From Pseudorhizobium banfieldiae (GTDB lineage Bacteria; Pseudomonadota; Alphaproteobacteria; Rhizobiales; Rhizobiaceae), in NCBI RefSeq assembly GCF_000967425.1, contig NZ_FO082821.1, positions 62,001 to 126,000 on the forward strand: 64,000 bases of DNA, given 5' to 3'. Both the position numbers and the translations under genes were made by a program. The notes beneath the pieces were generated by a model. It searched no databases, was not told the DNA's origin, and worked only from the letters and a program-made list of their open reading frames with translations. Shown here piece by piece: positions 50,657 to 58,712 of this stretch (position 1 is the first letter of the stretch; each line of letters starts with the position of its first letter).

Positions 50657-51821
50657 CCGTCTCTTTTTCCTCAAGCTCGATTTCGTCGACGATCTCGCGC
50701 AGCTGCAGCCTAGTGATTTTCAGGAGTTCGGCGAGTTGCCCCTCAGACATCAGCTCGCGCTTCCAAGCCGCATGTGCCATCAAACTCATTCGTTGTGAGA
50801 CCAACCGATCTGCATCGGCCTTACCGGCGTCGCGCCGGTCTGCGGCGCTTCCGAGCACTTCTCGTGCGTGCTCATCCGTGATACCTCCGTTATCTTCGAA
50901 CCAGGACCACGTTCCCTTCTTCACAAGTCCCAGCTCTTCCAAACGCAGAACACAGGCTTGGCGAGAAATCCCGTATTGGTCAGCAAGGAGGATGACGAGG
51001 CGGCGCGTCGTCTTCCCAGTGATCTCCTTCAGTTCTCGAAAGCTCTCGCCAAAACTCTCCGCCGGCGTGACGAAAGCGCGGCCGAAGGCATTTGCGTAGC
51101 GCTCGTCCCGCGACAGAAATTTCTCATCCTCTTCTAGGACCTCAGGAATTTGCCGCGTCCCATAGAAATGCCCCGTTTCGTGTGCCAGGGTCTGAACCCG
51201 ACGAGGCAGCGGATGGTTTGCGTTCAGAAGAATGCAAGCGCCCACGTTTTCATCGTAAGTGAACAAACCCGCTACCCGAGACCGTGAAGAAAGGCGCCGC
51301 TGGTAAAGGCGAATGCCAAGCCCCTGCTCCACGATGGAAAAGATATCTGCGATCGGGCCCGATCCTAGGCCGAGCCAGTCTCGAAGCTCTTTCGCATGGG
51401 ATTCCCCTAAAGCGACTGCGTCACCCTCGTTGACGCCCCGTTCCGGAGGATAGTTTCGGCGGCGCTGTATACCGAGAATGTTTTCAAGCTCCACGTCTGC
51501 TTTAATGAGCTCGTTGAGCAGCCGTATTGCCTCTAGCGTATGTTCGTCTTCCGTCTTCCGCAGCTTGCGGAACCGCGGCATCAGGTCCGTATGGACGGCC
51601 TCGCGTCGCAGCAGTGCATTTACCGACACGCCGTAGTGGCGAGCCAAGGTCTGGATCTCTTGGATGCGAACGCGCCTTACGCCCTTCTCGATAGAGACCA
51701 GCGTCGGTCGAGAGACGCCGATGAACTGCGCAGCGTCATCTTGGCGAATATCGGCGTTCTCACGGGCAATCCGGAGCCGGCGACCGATTTCTTGCGCGCT
51801 CAGCTCATTTAGAACGGTCAT
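50631..51821 (-). CDS. XRE HTH plus ImmA/IrrE metallopeptidase
   Basis: 396 residues. N-terminal XRE HTH (IGRRLRIARENADIRQDDAA, GVSRPTLVSIEKG), a linker, and a COG2856/M78 peptidase domain with QTLAHETGHFYG (HExxH) and a downstream acidic DERYANAFGRAFVTP that supplies the third metal ligand. The C-terminal 90 residues hold a further HTH-like helix (LADQYGISRQACVLRLEELG). Such proteins cleave regulators or act as antitoxins. Overlaps the QueC-like stop by 17 bases and the PIN start by 26. Confidence 0.85.
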   Translation of the reverse strand: MTVLNELSAQEIGRRLRIARENADIRQDDAAQFIGVSRPTLVSIEKGVRRVRIQEIQTLARHYGVSVNALLRREAVHTDLMPRFRKLRKTEDEHTLEAIRLLNELIKADVELENILGIQRRRNYPPERGVNEGDAVALGESHAKELRDWLGLGSGPIADIFSIVEQGLGIRLYQRRLSSRSRVAGLFTYDENVGACILLNANHPLPRRVQTLAHETGHFYGTRQIPEVLEEDEKFLSRDERYANAFGRAFVTPAESFGESFRELKEITGKTTRRLVILLADQYGISRQACVLRLEELGLVKKGTWSWFEDNGGITDEHAREVLGSAADRRDAGKADADRLVSQRMSLMAHAAWKRELMSEGQLAELLKITRLQLREIVDEIELEEKETDDLLKFPE

Positions 51822-53199
51822 AGCGGCCTCCGCCCATCCAGCTGTTCAAGAAGCTTTTTTCACCTTGCGCGGACAAGAAAGTCCGCCATTCTTGGGCATG
51901 CGTCATCAACATTATTCTCAGGTTTCGAAGAGTTTGCTCATAGGCCTCACCAGTCGCGGCGGCAATCTGTGAAGCGAATGGCCGTAACGCTGCATCTGCC
52001 AATGCGGACATCGTGGCGAGGTGGTCGAGATGGCGGGCCCCCACGCTTCCGTATTCAACCATGATGTCGCGATCAGCGTCGTCGGTGATGCTCGCGAGCG
52101 CCGAATCAACTTCCGAAGCGGATAGATCCGAGACGACATAGGTGTCACTCGGCTCTACGATTTCTGCGGCGTGAAGACTCATTCGGCGCAAAAGGCAGGC
52201 AGCGCAGAGACCGCATTGCCGCCGGTGCTCGGCATTGACGATCCTGCGCGTCTGCCAGCACGAACGGGTATTGATCAAATGCTGGTGTTTCCTGCCTGGC
52301 AAACCTAGGAACGCCTTCATCGTCTCACCTTTGGTCGACCATAGGCGTGGCTGTTCGAATTTTATGCTGCAGTCGAGCAAGGCCCGAGTGAACCGCTCCA
52401 TCTTTCTGAAGAATGCCGGAAAATTCCGGTAATCAGTGTAGATATTGTAGAGCGGCACGAGAACCGGTCCGAGAGCACCTTGTCCGCTCTCGGGCACGAT
52501 GATCCTGCTTATATTGGAAAGATGCGAAGCAATTGTCGCCATTGCCGCGAACTGGAAACCACGAGATCGGAAGCTACTCTCCTTGCCCTTGAAGCCTTTC
52601 ACTCGGAAAGGAATCTGAGTGAAGTGGCTGTCGCCATCCATCCGGCGCTGCTTAGTGCTGGCAACACGGATACATAGTGCCTCGGAGGCCGGGCCGCTCA
52701 GCGCAGATACTGCACGCGAATCCAATCCGTTGCTGTAGGCGATCGCGAAAGTCTTCGGCTGCTCAAACATAAGCGGGACCTGCCGCCAACCGACTGGGGA
52801 CGCGTTCGCGGCTTTGACAAAAGTGAAACGCCAGCTGTCGCCGGTCAGAAAGTTCATGGCGCTTCGGAGTGACGACTGCACCTCAGGCCTCGACCAACAT
52901 GCGTGGTCGATGACAGGGATCGTAACATGCAGATTGCGCAGCCATGATGCCGGTCGCCTCCACCGGCGGTCGGCGAACTCGATCGCGGCTGCCAAGACCA
53001 TCAGGTCATAGTGTTTGGCGGCAAACCCTTTTACGTCAAAAGTATCAAGAATATCTGGAACGAACTGTATATGTTTGCCTATCTCGGCAACGACAGCTTT
53101 ATCCAACTCCGGATGTCGAGCTGCCCGGCCTTTCTCAACAGCGAAAAGGTGTTTTTCATGATGGACTTCAGAGTGCGATTCAGTCTTCATCCGGTCCAT
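51805..53199 (-). CDS. QatC/QueC-like PP-loop protein
   Basis: 464 residues. The C-terminal two-thirds is QueC-like: PP-loop IAYSNGLDSRAVSAL (SGGLDS in QueC, here SNGLDS) and the zinc cluster SCWQTRR, HRRQCGLCAACLLRR with all four cysteines. QueC is about 230 residues; the extra N-terminal 165 residues (LMVLAAAIEFADRRW, LHVTIPVIDHACWSRPEV) resemble the extension of QatC-type defence proteins rather than QueC of queuosine synthesis. No queD, queE or queF is nearby. It may modify a protein or nucleic acid with deazaguanine in a defence pathway. Overlaps the upstream gene by 20 bases. Confidence 0.75.
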   Translation of the reverse strand: MDRMKTESHSEVHHEKHLFAVEKGRAARHPELDKAVVAEIGKHIQFVPDILDTFDVKGFAAKHYDLMVLAAAIEFADRRWRRPASWLRNLHVTIPVIDHACWSRPEVQSSLRSAMNFLTGDSWRFTFVKAANASPVGWRQVPLMFEQPKTFAIAYSNGLDSRAVSALSGPASEALCIRVASTKQRRMDGDSHFTQIPFRVKGFKGKESSFRSRGFQFAAMATIASHLSNISRIIVPESGQGALGPVLVPLYNIYTDYRNFPAFFRKMERFTRALLDCSIKFEQPRLWSTKGETMKAFLGLPGRKHQHLINTRSCWQTRRIVNAEHRRQCGLCAACLLRRMSLHAAEIVEPSDTYVVSDLSASEVDSALASITDDADRDIMVEYGSVGARHLDHLATMSALADAALRPFASQIAAATGEAYEQTLRNLRIMLMTHAQEWRTFLSAQGEKSFLNSWMGGGRYDRSK

Positions 53200-53752
53200 C
53201 GTTCACATCCGTGCGCGCGGTCCGACGGAACGCGTTCTTGTTGCCATTTTCGAGAGCAGCACACACGCCGCCAACATCGATACTCGCGAAGGTTTCTCGA
53301 TTGCGTTGAACGCCTTTTGCAAAATCCGCTGGGCTCATATCGCCAACATCTCTGGCGCGAAGACATTCCTCGTGAATGCGATTCTCAGCGTTCTCCAGAA
53401 GCTCACTCACAGCGCTTCCAAGGGCCGCATCGAGTGACTTTCTCTCCGACATCCCTTCGCGGAGATTGCTGAGTAGATTTCGTTCGAGCGCGTCGCTGAG
53501 AGACGAGCGCTCGTAGTTGTCGAAGATGGATTCCGTCGCGGCTACTGAATCCAGATCCATCTGGTCACGAGATGCACGAGAATCCAGCTCACGATAGAGC
53601 CGATCGAATGCCTTCATATCGATGGCACTAAGAACGCTGTGACAGGCCTGCTTAGCACGCTCGTCCAGCGAGGCCGCGTCATTGACGAGGTCCCGTCCAT
53701 ACTGCTTCCACTTATTGCTCAACGCAGAATTTCGGAAAGGTCCGTCGGTCAT
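53180..53752 (-). CDS. Small helical protein, first gene of the QueC-like operon
   Basis: 190 residues from ATG 53752 (GGAGG 5 bases upstream; ATG 53755 also possible). Largely helical and charged: ALSNKWKQYGRDLVNDAASL, DAALGSAVSELLENAENRIH, with an acidic C-terminus DVNDGPDED. No family recognised. It does not resemble QatB. Being first and overlapping the QueC-like gene, it could be the substrate or partner of that enzyme. Confidence 0.65.
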   Translation of the reverse strand: MTDGPFRNSALSNKWKQYGRDLVNDAASLDERAKQACHSVLSAIDMKAFDRLYRELDSRASRDQMDLDSVAATESIFDNYERSSLSDALERNLLSNLREGMSERKSLDAALGSAVSELLENAENRIHEECLRARDVGDMSPADFAKGVQRNRETFASIDVGGVCAALENGNKNAFRRTARTDVNDGPDED

Positions 53753-53755
53753 CAT

Positions 53756-54192
53756 CGCCTCCAATGTTGGCAATATTCACTGCAAAGCTGACAAAGTCAA
53801 TTTACAAGAAGAAAAATCTGACAATCGGGGATTCAATCCATGAGCCAGCAAAGATGGCGGCGAACATTAAGGCCGATAAGCCGAGCCGCCGGGCCTTCCG
53901 AGTTCCTTTAAATCGAAAGCGGAGCACGTTATCAGAGGATTGAATAGAATCGCCAGCAATAGATTTGACGGACATGGTTACGTACTCATCGCTGCGTCGC
54001 GGACAGCTTGGCGGGGACAGCTGGCACCGACTCGAGGGCTTTCGTTTCGAACTTTGGTCGATAAACGCCTTTGAAGGGGTAGGCAGAGGATCCCTTACTC
54101 TGAGGCTGTGCGAGATTGATCACACGCTTGTCTTGACCATCCCTTTGATACAACCATGAATCGCGGTGTTTGGTCGCGCGACAGCCGGGGGG
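53756..54192. other. Divergent intergenic region of the defence-like island
   Basis: Promoter region between the minus-strand QueC-like operon and the plus-strand OLD gene; the first 100 bases are AT-rich. One short frame (about 53974-54159, VTYSSLRRGQ start) could encode a 60-residue peptide but has no family or ribosome site. Confidence 0.4.
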
Positions 54193-55623
54193 ATGATGCG
54201 AGTAGCTCGAATAGTGATCCAGAATTTTCGCACATTCGCGTCACTCGACGTGAATGTCGCGGATGATCTGTGCTGTATCATCGGAGAAAACAATACTGGC
54301 AAGACCGCGATCCTTCGCGCAATCCAAATTTGTCTAGATAACATGCTGCCGTCGAGTTTCCGGGCGCTGATGCGCGAGGACATCCACTCCGCCATCGATA
54401 TCGCCCAGCCCAGCCAGGTTCTGATAGGAATTGAACTGGCTGGGTTCGAGGGACGTGTGAATGAAGAGGCGCTAGTTAGTACCTGGAAGACGGCTGCGGA
54501 CCGCGCGCGTATATTCTACCGCTTCCGTCCGCGGCCAGCTGTCCGGGAGCAGCTTGTAAGTGGCGATATCTTACCCGGGGCGCTGACCCTCGAAGATTAT
54601 CAGTGGGAAATCCGCGGTGGCGGTGATCCTGCCATCGACCTCACGGAGATTGCCTGGGATGACGACGGGATCGGCGAGTCGGTGCGCTTTGCAGATCTGC
54701 AGTCTTACCTTCTTGTTCATCTGCCTGCGCTCCGCGATGTCGAGAGCGACCTGCGTAATCCCCGCCAGTCGCCACTCATCCGTCTGATCGAGGCGTTCGA
54801 GATTGATGCGGCCGAGCAGGATGCCCTAATCGCCATACTCGACGAGGCCAATCAGGCGATCGCGAACTCGGCGACTATTGCCGAAATAGCGGGGGCAATT
54901 GACGCACGGTTCAAGGATGTCTCTGGCCCCGCGTTCGAGATGGACGCCACTCTCGGCCTCTCCGCAGCGACCTTCCGCGCGATCATACGCAACCTCAAAA
55001 TTATTCTATCGGACCTTTCACTCACCTCGTTCGAACCTGGCCGCAACGGTCTTGGGATGAATAACATTCTCTATATCGCGATCCTGATGGAATACCTGCA
55101 GCGGCGGATCGCGCTCAACCGCTCGGCCGGCCAATTGATACTGATCGAGGAGCCAGAAGCGCATCTTCATCCTCAATTGCAGTTCTCATTGATCGCGGCA
55201 CTACGCGCGATCAACGTGCAGACCATCCTGACCAGTCACAGCACCCAGGTAACCTCTCAGGTTCCACTGAGCAGTATTGTATCTCTCACCAAGCGCGAGG
55301 ACGCGACCATCGCTGCCGGCAATCTCGCGCTCAATGCCGCGCTGACCGCGCCAGAAATTGCCGATCTCGAACGCTACCTCGACGCAACCAAGAGCGCCTT
55401 ACTCTATGCGCGCAAGGTCATGCTGGTCGAAGGTCCAGCCGAGATGTTCCTGATCCCGGCGATGATCGAGCAAGTGTACGGCGTGAGGCTTGAGCGGCTC
55501 GGCATCTCAGTTATCGCGATTCATGGCGTCCACTTTGACGTCTATGCCAAACTGTTCCGCGCCGGATCGCTCGAGAAGAAATGCGCCATCGTGGCCGATG
55601 CTGATATCAGACCCAGAAGGTAG
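54193..55623 (+). pseudogene. OLD-family ATPase, truncated in the TOPRIM domain
   Basis: 476 residues from ATG 54193/54196, just after a G-run ribosome site. ABC-type ATPase RIVIQNFRTFASLDVNV, Walker A IGENNTGKTAILRA, Walker B LILIEEPEAHLHP, then TILTSHSTQVTSQVP. The TOPRIM domain begins (VMLVEGPAEMFLIPAM) but stops at IVADADIRPRR, shortly after its first acidic motifs; OLD nucleases usually run on for about 100 residues with more metal ligands. The nuclease is probably inactive, unless a frame change restores it. OLD proteins serve in phage defence, for example with a helicase in Gabija; no helicase is present. Confidence 0.75.
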
Positions 55624-56004
55624 GGCCGTATGTTCTCTACGATCCAATCCGGCGCGACGGGAGCAAGCCGGACGTCGCAGTAAGTCGAAATCTTCTTCTG
55701 AAAATGGCGTCTGGAAAGCTCTTCGTTGGGCATGTCTCATTCCGCATCTTTTCTCGGGCCTCAGGCCGAGGGCGTGCGGAATTAGGAGCGGGCGCTTAAA
55801 AATGCGTAAAGCGGGTCAAGTCGAGCCTGTAACACAGGCAGTCGGCACGATCTGTCATCCCTGGTATTGCTTTGCTCCGCACCTTCGGCGGTGTTCCGGC
55901 TGAGCAAAGCTGAAGAGCCTTTCCGCGGTTCCGGTCAAGGCGTAGAAGCCTGGACAGCTACGTCGTACCAGGAGGGCATTGCGCAGGCAGGATGAAGGCG
56001 CTAT
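55624..56004. other. Region after the truncated OLD gene
   Basis: One frame is open from about 55621 to the TAA at 55799 (GPYVLYDPIRRDGSKPD, then LLLKMASGKLFVGHVSFRIF), which may be a displaced gene end, but no start or family is apparent. The remainder shows nothing recognisable. Confidence 0.35.
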
Positions 56005-56024
56005 ATGTAGGTACGTTCCTACAT
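56005..56024. promoter_or_regulatory. Operator palindrome of the Phd/PIN pair
   Basis: ATGTAGG-TACGTT-CCTACAT, perfect 7-bp arms, 11 bases upstream of the antitoxin start. Phd-type antitoxins bind such palindromes for autorepression. Confidence 0.65.
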
Positions 56025-56034
56025 GGAGGTGTAT

Positions 56035-56289
56035 ATGGCCACTATCAGCTTGACCAGCCGCGAATTGAATCATGATGTTGGCAGAGCAAAAAAAGCTGCT
56101 GAAGCGGGGCCTGTCGTTATCACTGATCGAGGCAGACCTTCGCACGTGTTGATGACGTACGGTGAGTTTGAGCGTCTGACAGGTAAGCGTCGCAGTCTTG
56201 TCGATGCCCTTTCCATGCCCGGATTGTCCAACATCGAATTCGATCCGTCTCGATCAGTCATCGCAACTCGCGAAGTCGATCTGTCTTGA
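56035..56289 (+). CDS. Phd/YefM-family antitoxin
   Basis: 84 residues from ATG 56035 (GGAGGT upstream; an ATG at 56023 lies in the operator). SLTSRELNHDVGRAKKAAEA, GPVVITDRGRPSHVLMTYGE are typical of Phd. Its stop overlaps the TTG start of the PIN toxin. Confidence 0.9.
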   Translation: MATISLTSRELNHDVGRAKKAAEAGPVVITDRGRPSHVLMTYGEFERLTGKRRSLVDALSMPGLSNIEFDPSRSVIATREVDLS

Positions 56290-56708
56290 GATATCTGCTC
56301 GACACAAACGTTGTCTCCGAGCTCCGTAAGGTTGGGGACGGTAAAGCTGATCAGAACGTGACGGCTTGGATAAGCGCGCAGGATTCCCGCGATCTGTATA
56401 TTTCTGCCATAACGGTTCTAGAACTTGAGCGCGGGATACTCAGCATCCAGCGGCGTGACATTGAGCAGGGCGCTCGCTTACGAGCCTGGATGGATAGCCG
56501 AGTACGCCCGGAGTTCGCTCAGCGCATCATTGCTATCGATGAAGCGATTGCGACGCGATGTGCCCACTTGCATATTCCGGATCGCCGCAACGAAGCTGAT
56601 GCACTCATCGCTGCCACGGCGGTCGTGCACGGGCTTGTGGTCGTTACACGCAACACTCAAGATTTCCAGGGCACCGGCGTTATCCTCGTGGACCCATGGC
56701 GTGCCTGA
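56286..56708 (+). CDS. PIN-domain toxin (VapC/FitB-like)
   Basis: 140 residues, TTG start overlapping the antitoxin stop. RYLLDTNVVSELRK, ITVLELERGIL, RRNEADALIAATAVVHG and VTRNTQDFQGTGV carry the four acidic positions of a PIN ribonuclease. Third PIN protein of the window. Confidence 0.9.
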   Translation: MRYLLDTNVVSELRKVGDGKADQNVTAWISAQDSRDLYISAITVLELERGILSIQRRDIEQGARLRAWMDSRVRPEFAQRIIAIDEAIATRCAHLHIPDRRNEADALIAATAVVHGLVVVTRNTQDFQGTGVILVDPWRA

Positions 56709-57021
56709 CTAAAGGCTCGCAGGGCGCCTCGAAAGGTCGACGGTTCAGGTCCTATCAAGAGCGAGACACTGGCAAGGTATTTGCTCGAGCCAGCTGTGGT
56801 TCAAGTCCAGTGACAGCTTCGCACCGCCACCTATATCATTGACGCTATTATTGTGCCTTCCCGAAAGCGGACATCGTCCATCCGCGTCATCAAGCGGTGG
56901 CGGCTTTGAAAGATAATCGCTAAAGTAGACTATTGCCATCATCTTTATGATGAACCATAAGTCCTTGTCGGCTGCTGGCTCACCGTGACCAACGGCGACA
57001 CAGACGGAACATGCAAACGCC
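56709..57021. other. Promoter region of the iron-uptake locus
   Basis: No gene seen. The last 130 bases are AT-richer (around AAAGATAATCGCTAAAGTAG and ATCATCTTTATGATGA), suitable for an iron-responsive promoter, but no Fur, RirA or Irr box was recognised with confidence. Confidence 0.4.
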
Positions 57022-57537
57022 ATGAGCGTACAAGTACAGCAGCAGGACGGCTGGTATCTGGTTCACCGGTCAGCGCTCATAGACTACGCCTCCAGCATTC
57101 TTCGTTCGCGGGAGGCTGCAGAAGATATCGTCCAGGAGGCGTACCTACGCCTGGCTCCTGAAAGGGCTGCGACCCTAGGAACTGCACATCGGGTGAGCTA
57201 TCTCTACAGGATTGTTCGCAACTTGGCGCTAGACGCTCTGAAACGACGAGGGATCGAGCGACGCGGACATTGTGACGATCCTCCCTTCTGGATACTCCCG
57301 CAACCGGTCGAGACTCCAGAGCAGACGATAATTCTCAGAGATCAGGCGGAGGTCGCAGCCGCCGCACTTGCTCGCCTCCCGGAAGACGTCAGGATTGCAG
57401 TTCAGATGTACCGCCATGGCGGTCACACACTTCAAGAGGTCGCGTCACATCTGGGTGTGTCAGTGGCAACCGCACACAGGTATGTTCGCGATGCCATGGT
57501 GAAGATCGCAGTCGCGCTTGACGAAGAAGTTCGGTAA
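57022..57537 (+). CDS. fecI: ECF sigma factor, FecI-like
   Basis: 171 residues. Sigma region 2 (IDYASSILRSREAAEDIVQE, AYLRLAP) and region 4 (LPEDVRIAVQMYRHGG, HTLQEVASHLGVSVATAHRY). FecI-type sigma factors turn on iron-siderophore uptake genes when signalled by FecR. Followed 50 bases later by fecR. Confidence 0.9.
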   Translation: MSVQVQQQDGWYLVHRSALIDYASSILRSREAAEDIVQEAYLRLAPERAATLGTAHRVSYLYRIVRNLALDALKRRGIERRGHCDDPPFWILPQPVETPEQTIILRDQAEVAAAALARLPEDVRIAVQMYRHGGHTLQEVASHLGVSVATAHRYVRDAMVKIAVALDEEVR

Positions 57538-57587
57538 TCCTCTCTCGAGTTGAAAAAATCTAAAGCCTCAATCGTTCCTACGCAGGA

Positions 57588-58598
57588 ATGATCGGAAACG
57601 TGTGGTCAGCAAAGTGCAGGTTTGAATTGACGAGACACGGCACAATCGGGGGTGAATTACTTGAAGAGGCCATGGACTGGCTTATCCGCTTGCGCGAAGC
57701 GCCTGACGCATACCTCGATCGGCAAGCATTCGAAAACTGGATCAACACCTCCTCGGCTCACCGCAAGGCCTGGGAACAAGCCTGTCGAACCTGGCAGCTT
57801 CTCGGCGAGACGTCGCCGGAGGATGTTCGCTCGGGTGCCCTTCCCAGCCGATCTGCGGGCGAGGCCCAGTCGGCTTACAGGAAGACGGCGGGGCGTATCG
57901 GGTTAGCAGTCGCAGCCTGTCTCCTGTTGACGTTGGCCAGCCCCTACATAACGCGACATTTAAAAGCCGATCTTCTGACGCAAGCGGCAGAGCGTCTTAC
58001 GGTGTCGCTAGAAGATGGTACTCGCGTCGAGCTGGCGCCGGCTACTGCGGTCGACACCGATTTCTCACGAACATCGCGCAGCGTTACCCTTCTTCGGGGG
58101 GAAGCCTTCTTCACCGTCGAGCCAGATGCCAGCCGCCCGTTCATAGTCAATGCCTCGGGAGTCGAGATCAAGGTTGTGGGCACCGCGTTCAATGTGCACG
58201 TTGAACGCGAGGCCACCTCAGTTGACCTGGTTCACGGTCGTGTAGAGCTGACTGCTAAACAGTCCGACCGCTCATTTGAGCTGACGCCAGGGGATTCGTT
58301 CCTTGTGCGGCAGTCGGACGGGGAAACAACCCAAACCCGCCAATCTCCCGACGACATGGCGGGATGGCGAAACAATCGTCTCTTCGTCGAGAACGCGACG
58401 ATCGCCTCCGTAGTCGAGGAGCTGCGGCGGTATCACAAGGCCTGGATCACTATTCCTAGCTCCGATCTTGCCAGCCGTCGGGTGACAGGGCTGTATGACC
58501 TTTCTCAGCCAGACCGTGCACTTGAGGCGCTTGTGACCCCGCATGGCGGGACGGTCCACCATGTCTCGCCTTACCTGCGTGTGCTCAGCTTCCTCTAG
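57588..58598 (+). CDS. fecR: FecR-like anti-sigma/sigma-regulator
   Basis: 336 residues from ATG 57588; TTG 57627 is as likely, since the conserved DUF4880 start (EEAMDWLIRLREAPDAYLDR) follows. Cytoplasmic N-terminus, WEQACRTWQLL, a transmembrane helix (IGLAVAACLLLTLASPYIT) and the periplasmic FecR domain (LEDGTRVELAPATAVDTDFS, VNASGVEIKVVGTAFNVHVE). The C-terminal secretin/TonB short domain ends VSPYLRVLSFL. It passes the signal from the receptor's STN domain to FecI. Confidence 0.88.
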   Translation: MIGNVWSAKCRFELTRHGTIGGELLEEAMDWLIRLREAPDAYLDRQAFENWINTSSAHRKAWEQACRTWQLLGETSPEDVRSGALPSRSAGEAQSAYRKTAGRIGLAVAACLLLTLASPYITRHLKADLLTQAAERLTVSLEDGTRVELAPATAVDTDFSRTSRSVTLLRGEAFFTVEPDASRPFIVNASGVEIKVVGTAFNVHVEREATSVDLVHGRVELTAKQSDRSFELTPGDSFLVRQSDGETTQTRQSPDDMAGWRNNRLFVENATIASVVEELRRYHKAWITIPSSDLASRRVTGLYDLSQPDRALEALVTPHGGTVHHVSPYLRVLSFL

Positions 58599-58712
58599 CC
58601 AAAGCCACAAACTTTCTCCTTCTGAGGTGAAAAAACCTGCAGCGGAAGTCGTCTTAACGCTGAGCGCCGGCCAATGGGGGGCTGGACAGTATGCGTTAAG
58701 GAGACGGGGTTC

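Noticed and set aside
51805..53199. Housekeeping QueC of queuosine synthesis
   Set aside because: Twice the usual length, altered PP loop, and no queD, queE or queF nearby.
50036..53752. Complete QatABCD or type IV CBASS system
   Set aside because: Only the QueC-like component is present; no QatA ATPase, QatB, QatD (TatD-like), CD-NTase, TGT-like or OGG-like gene is found near it. The neighbours are different families.
56745..57023. 92-codon minus-strand frame upstream of fecI
   Set aside because: Occupies the promoter region of the iron locus, unsupported by motif or start site.
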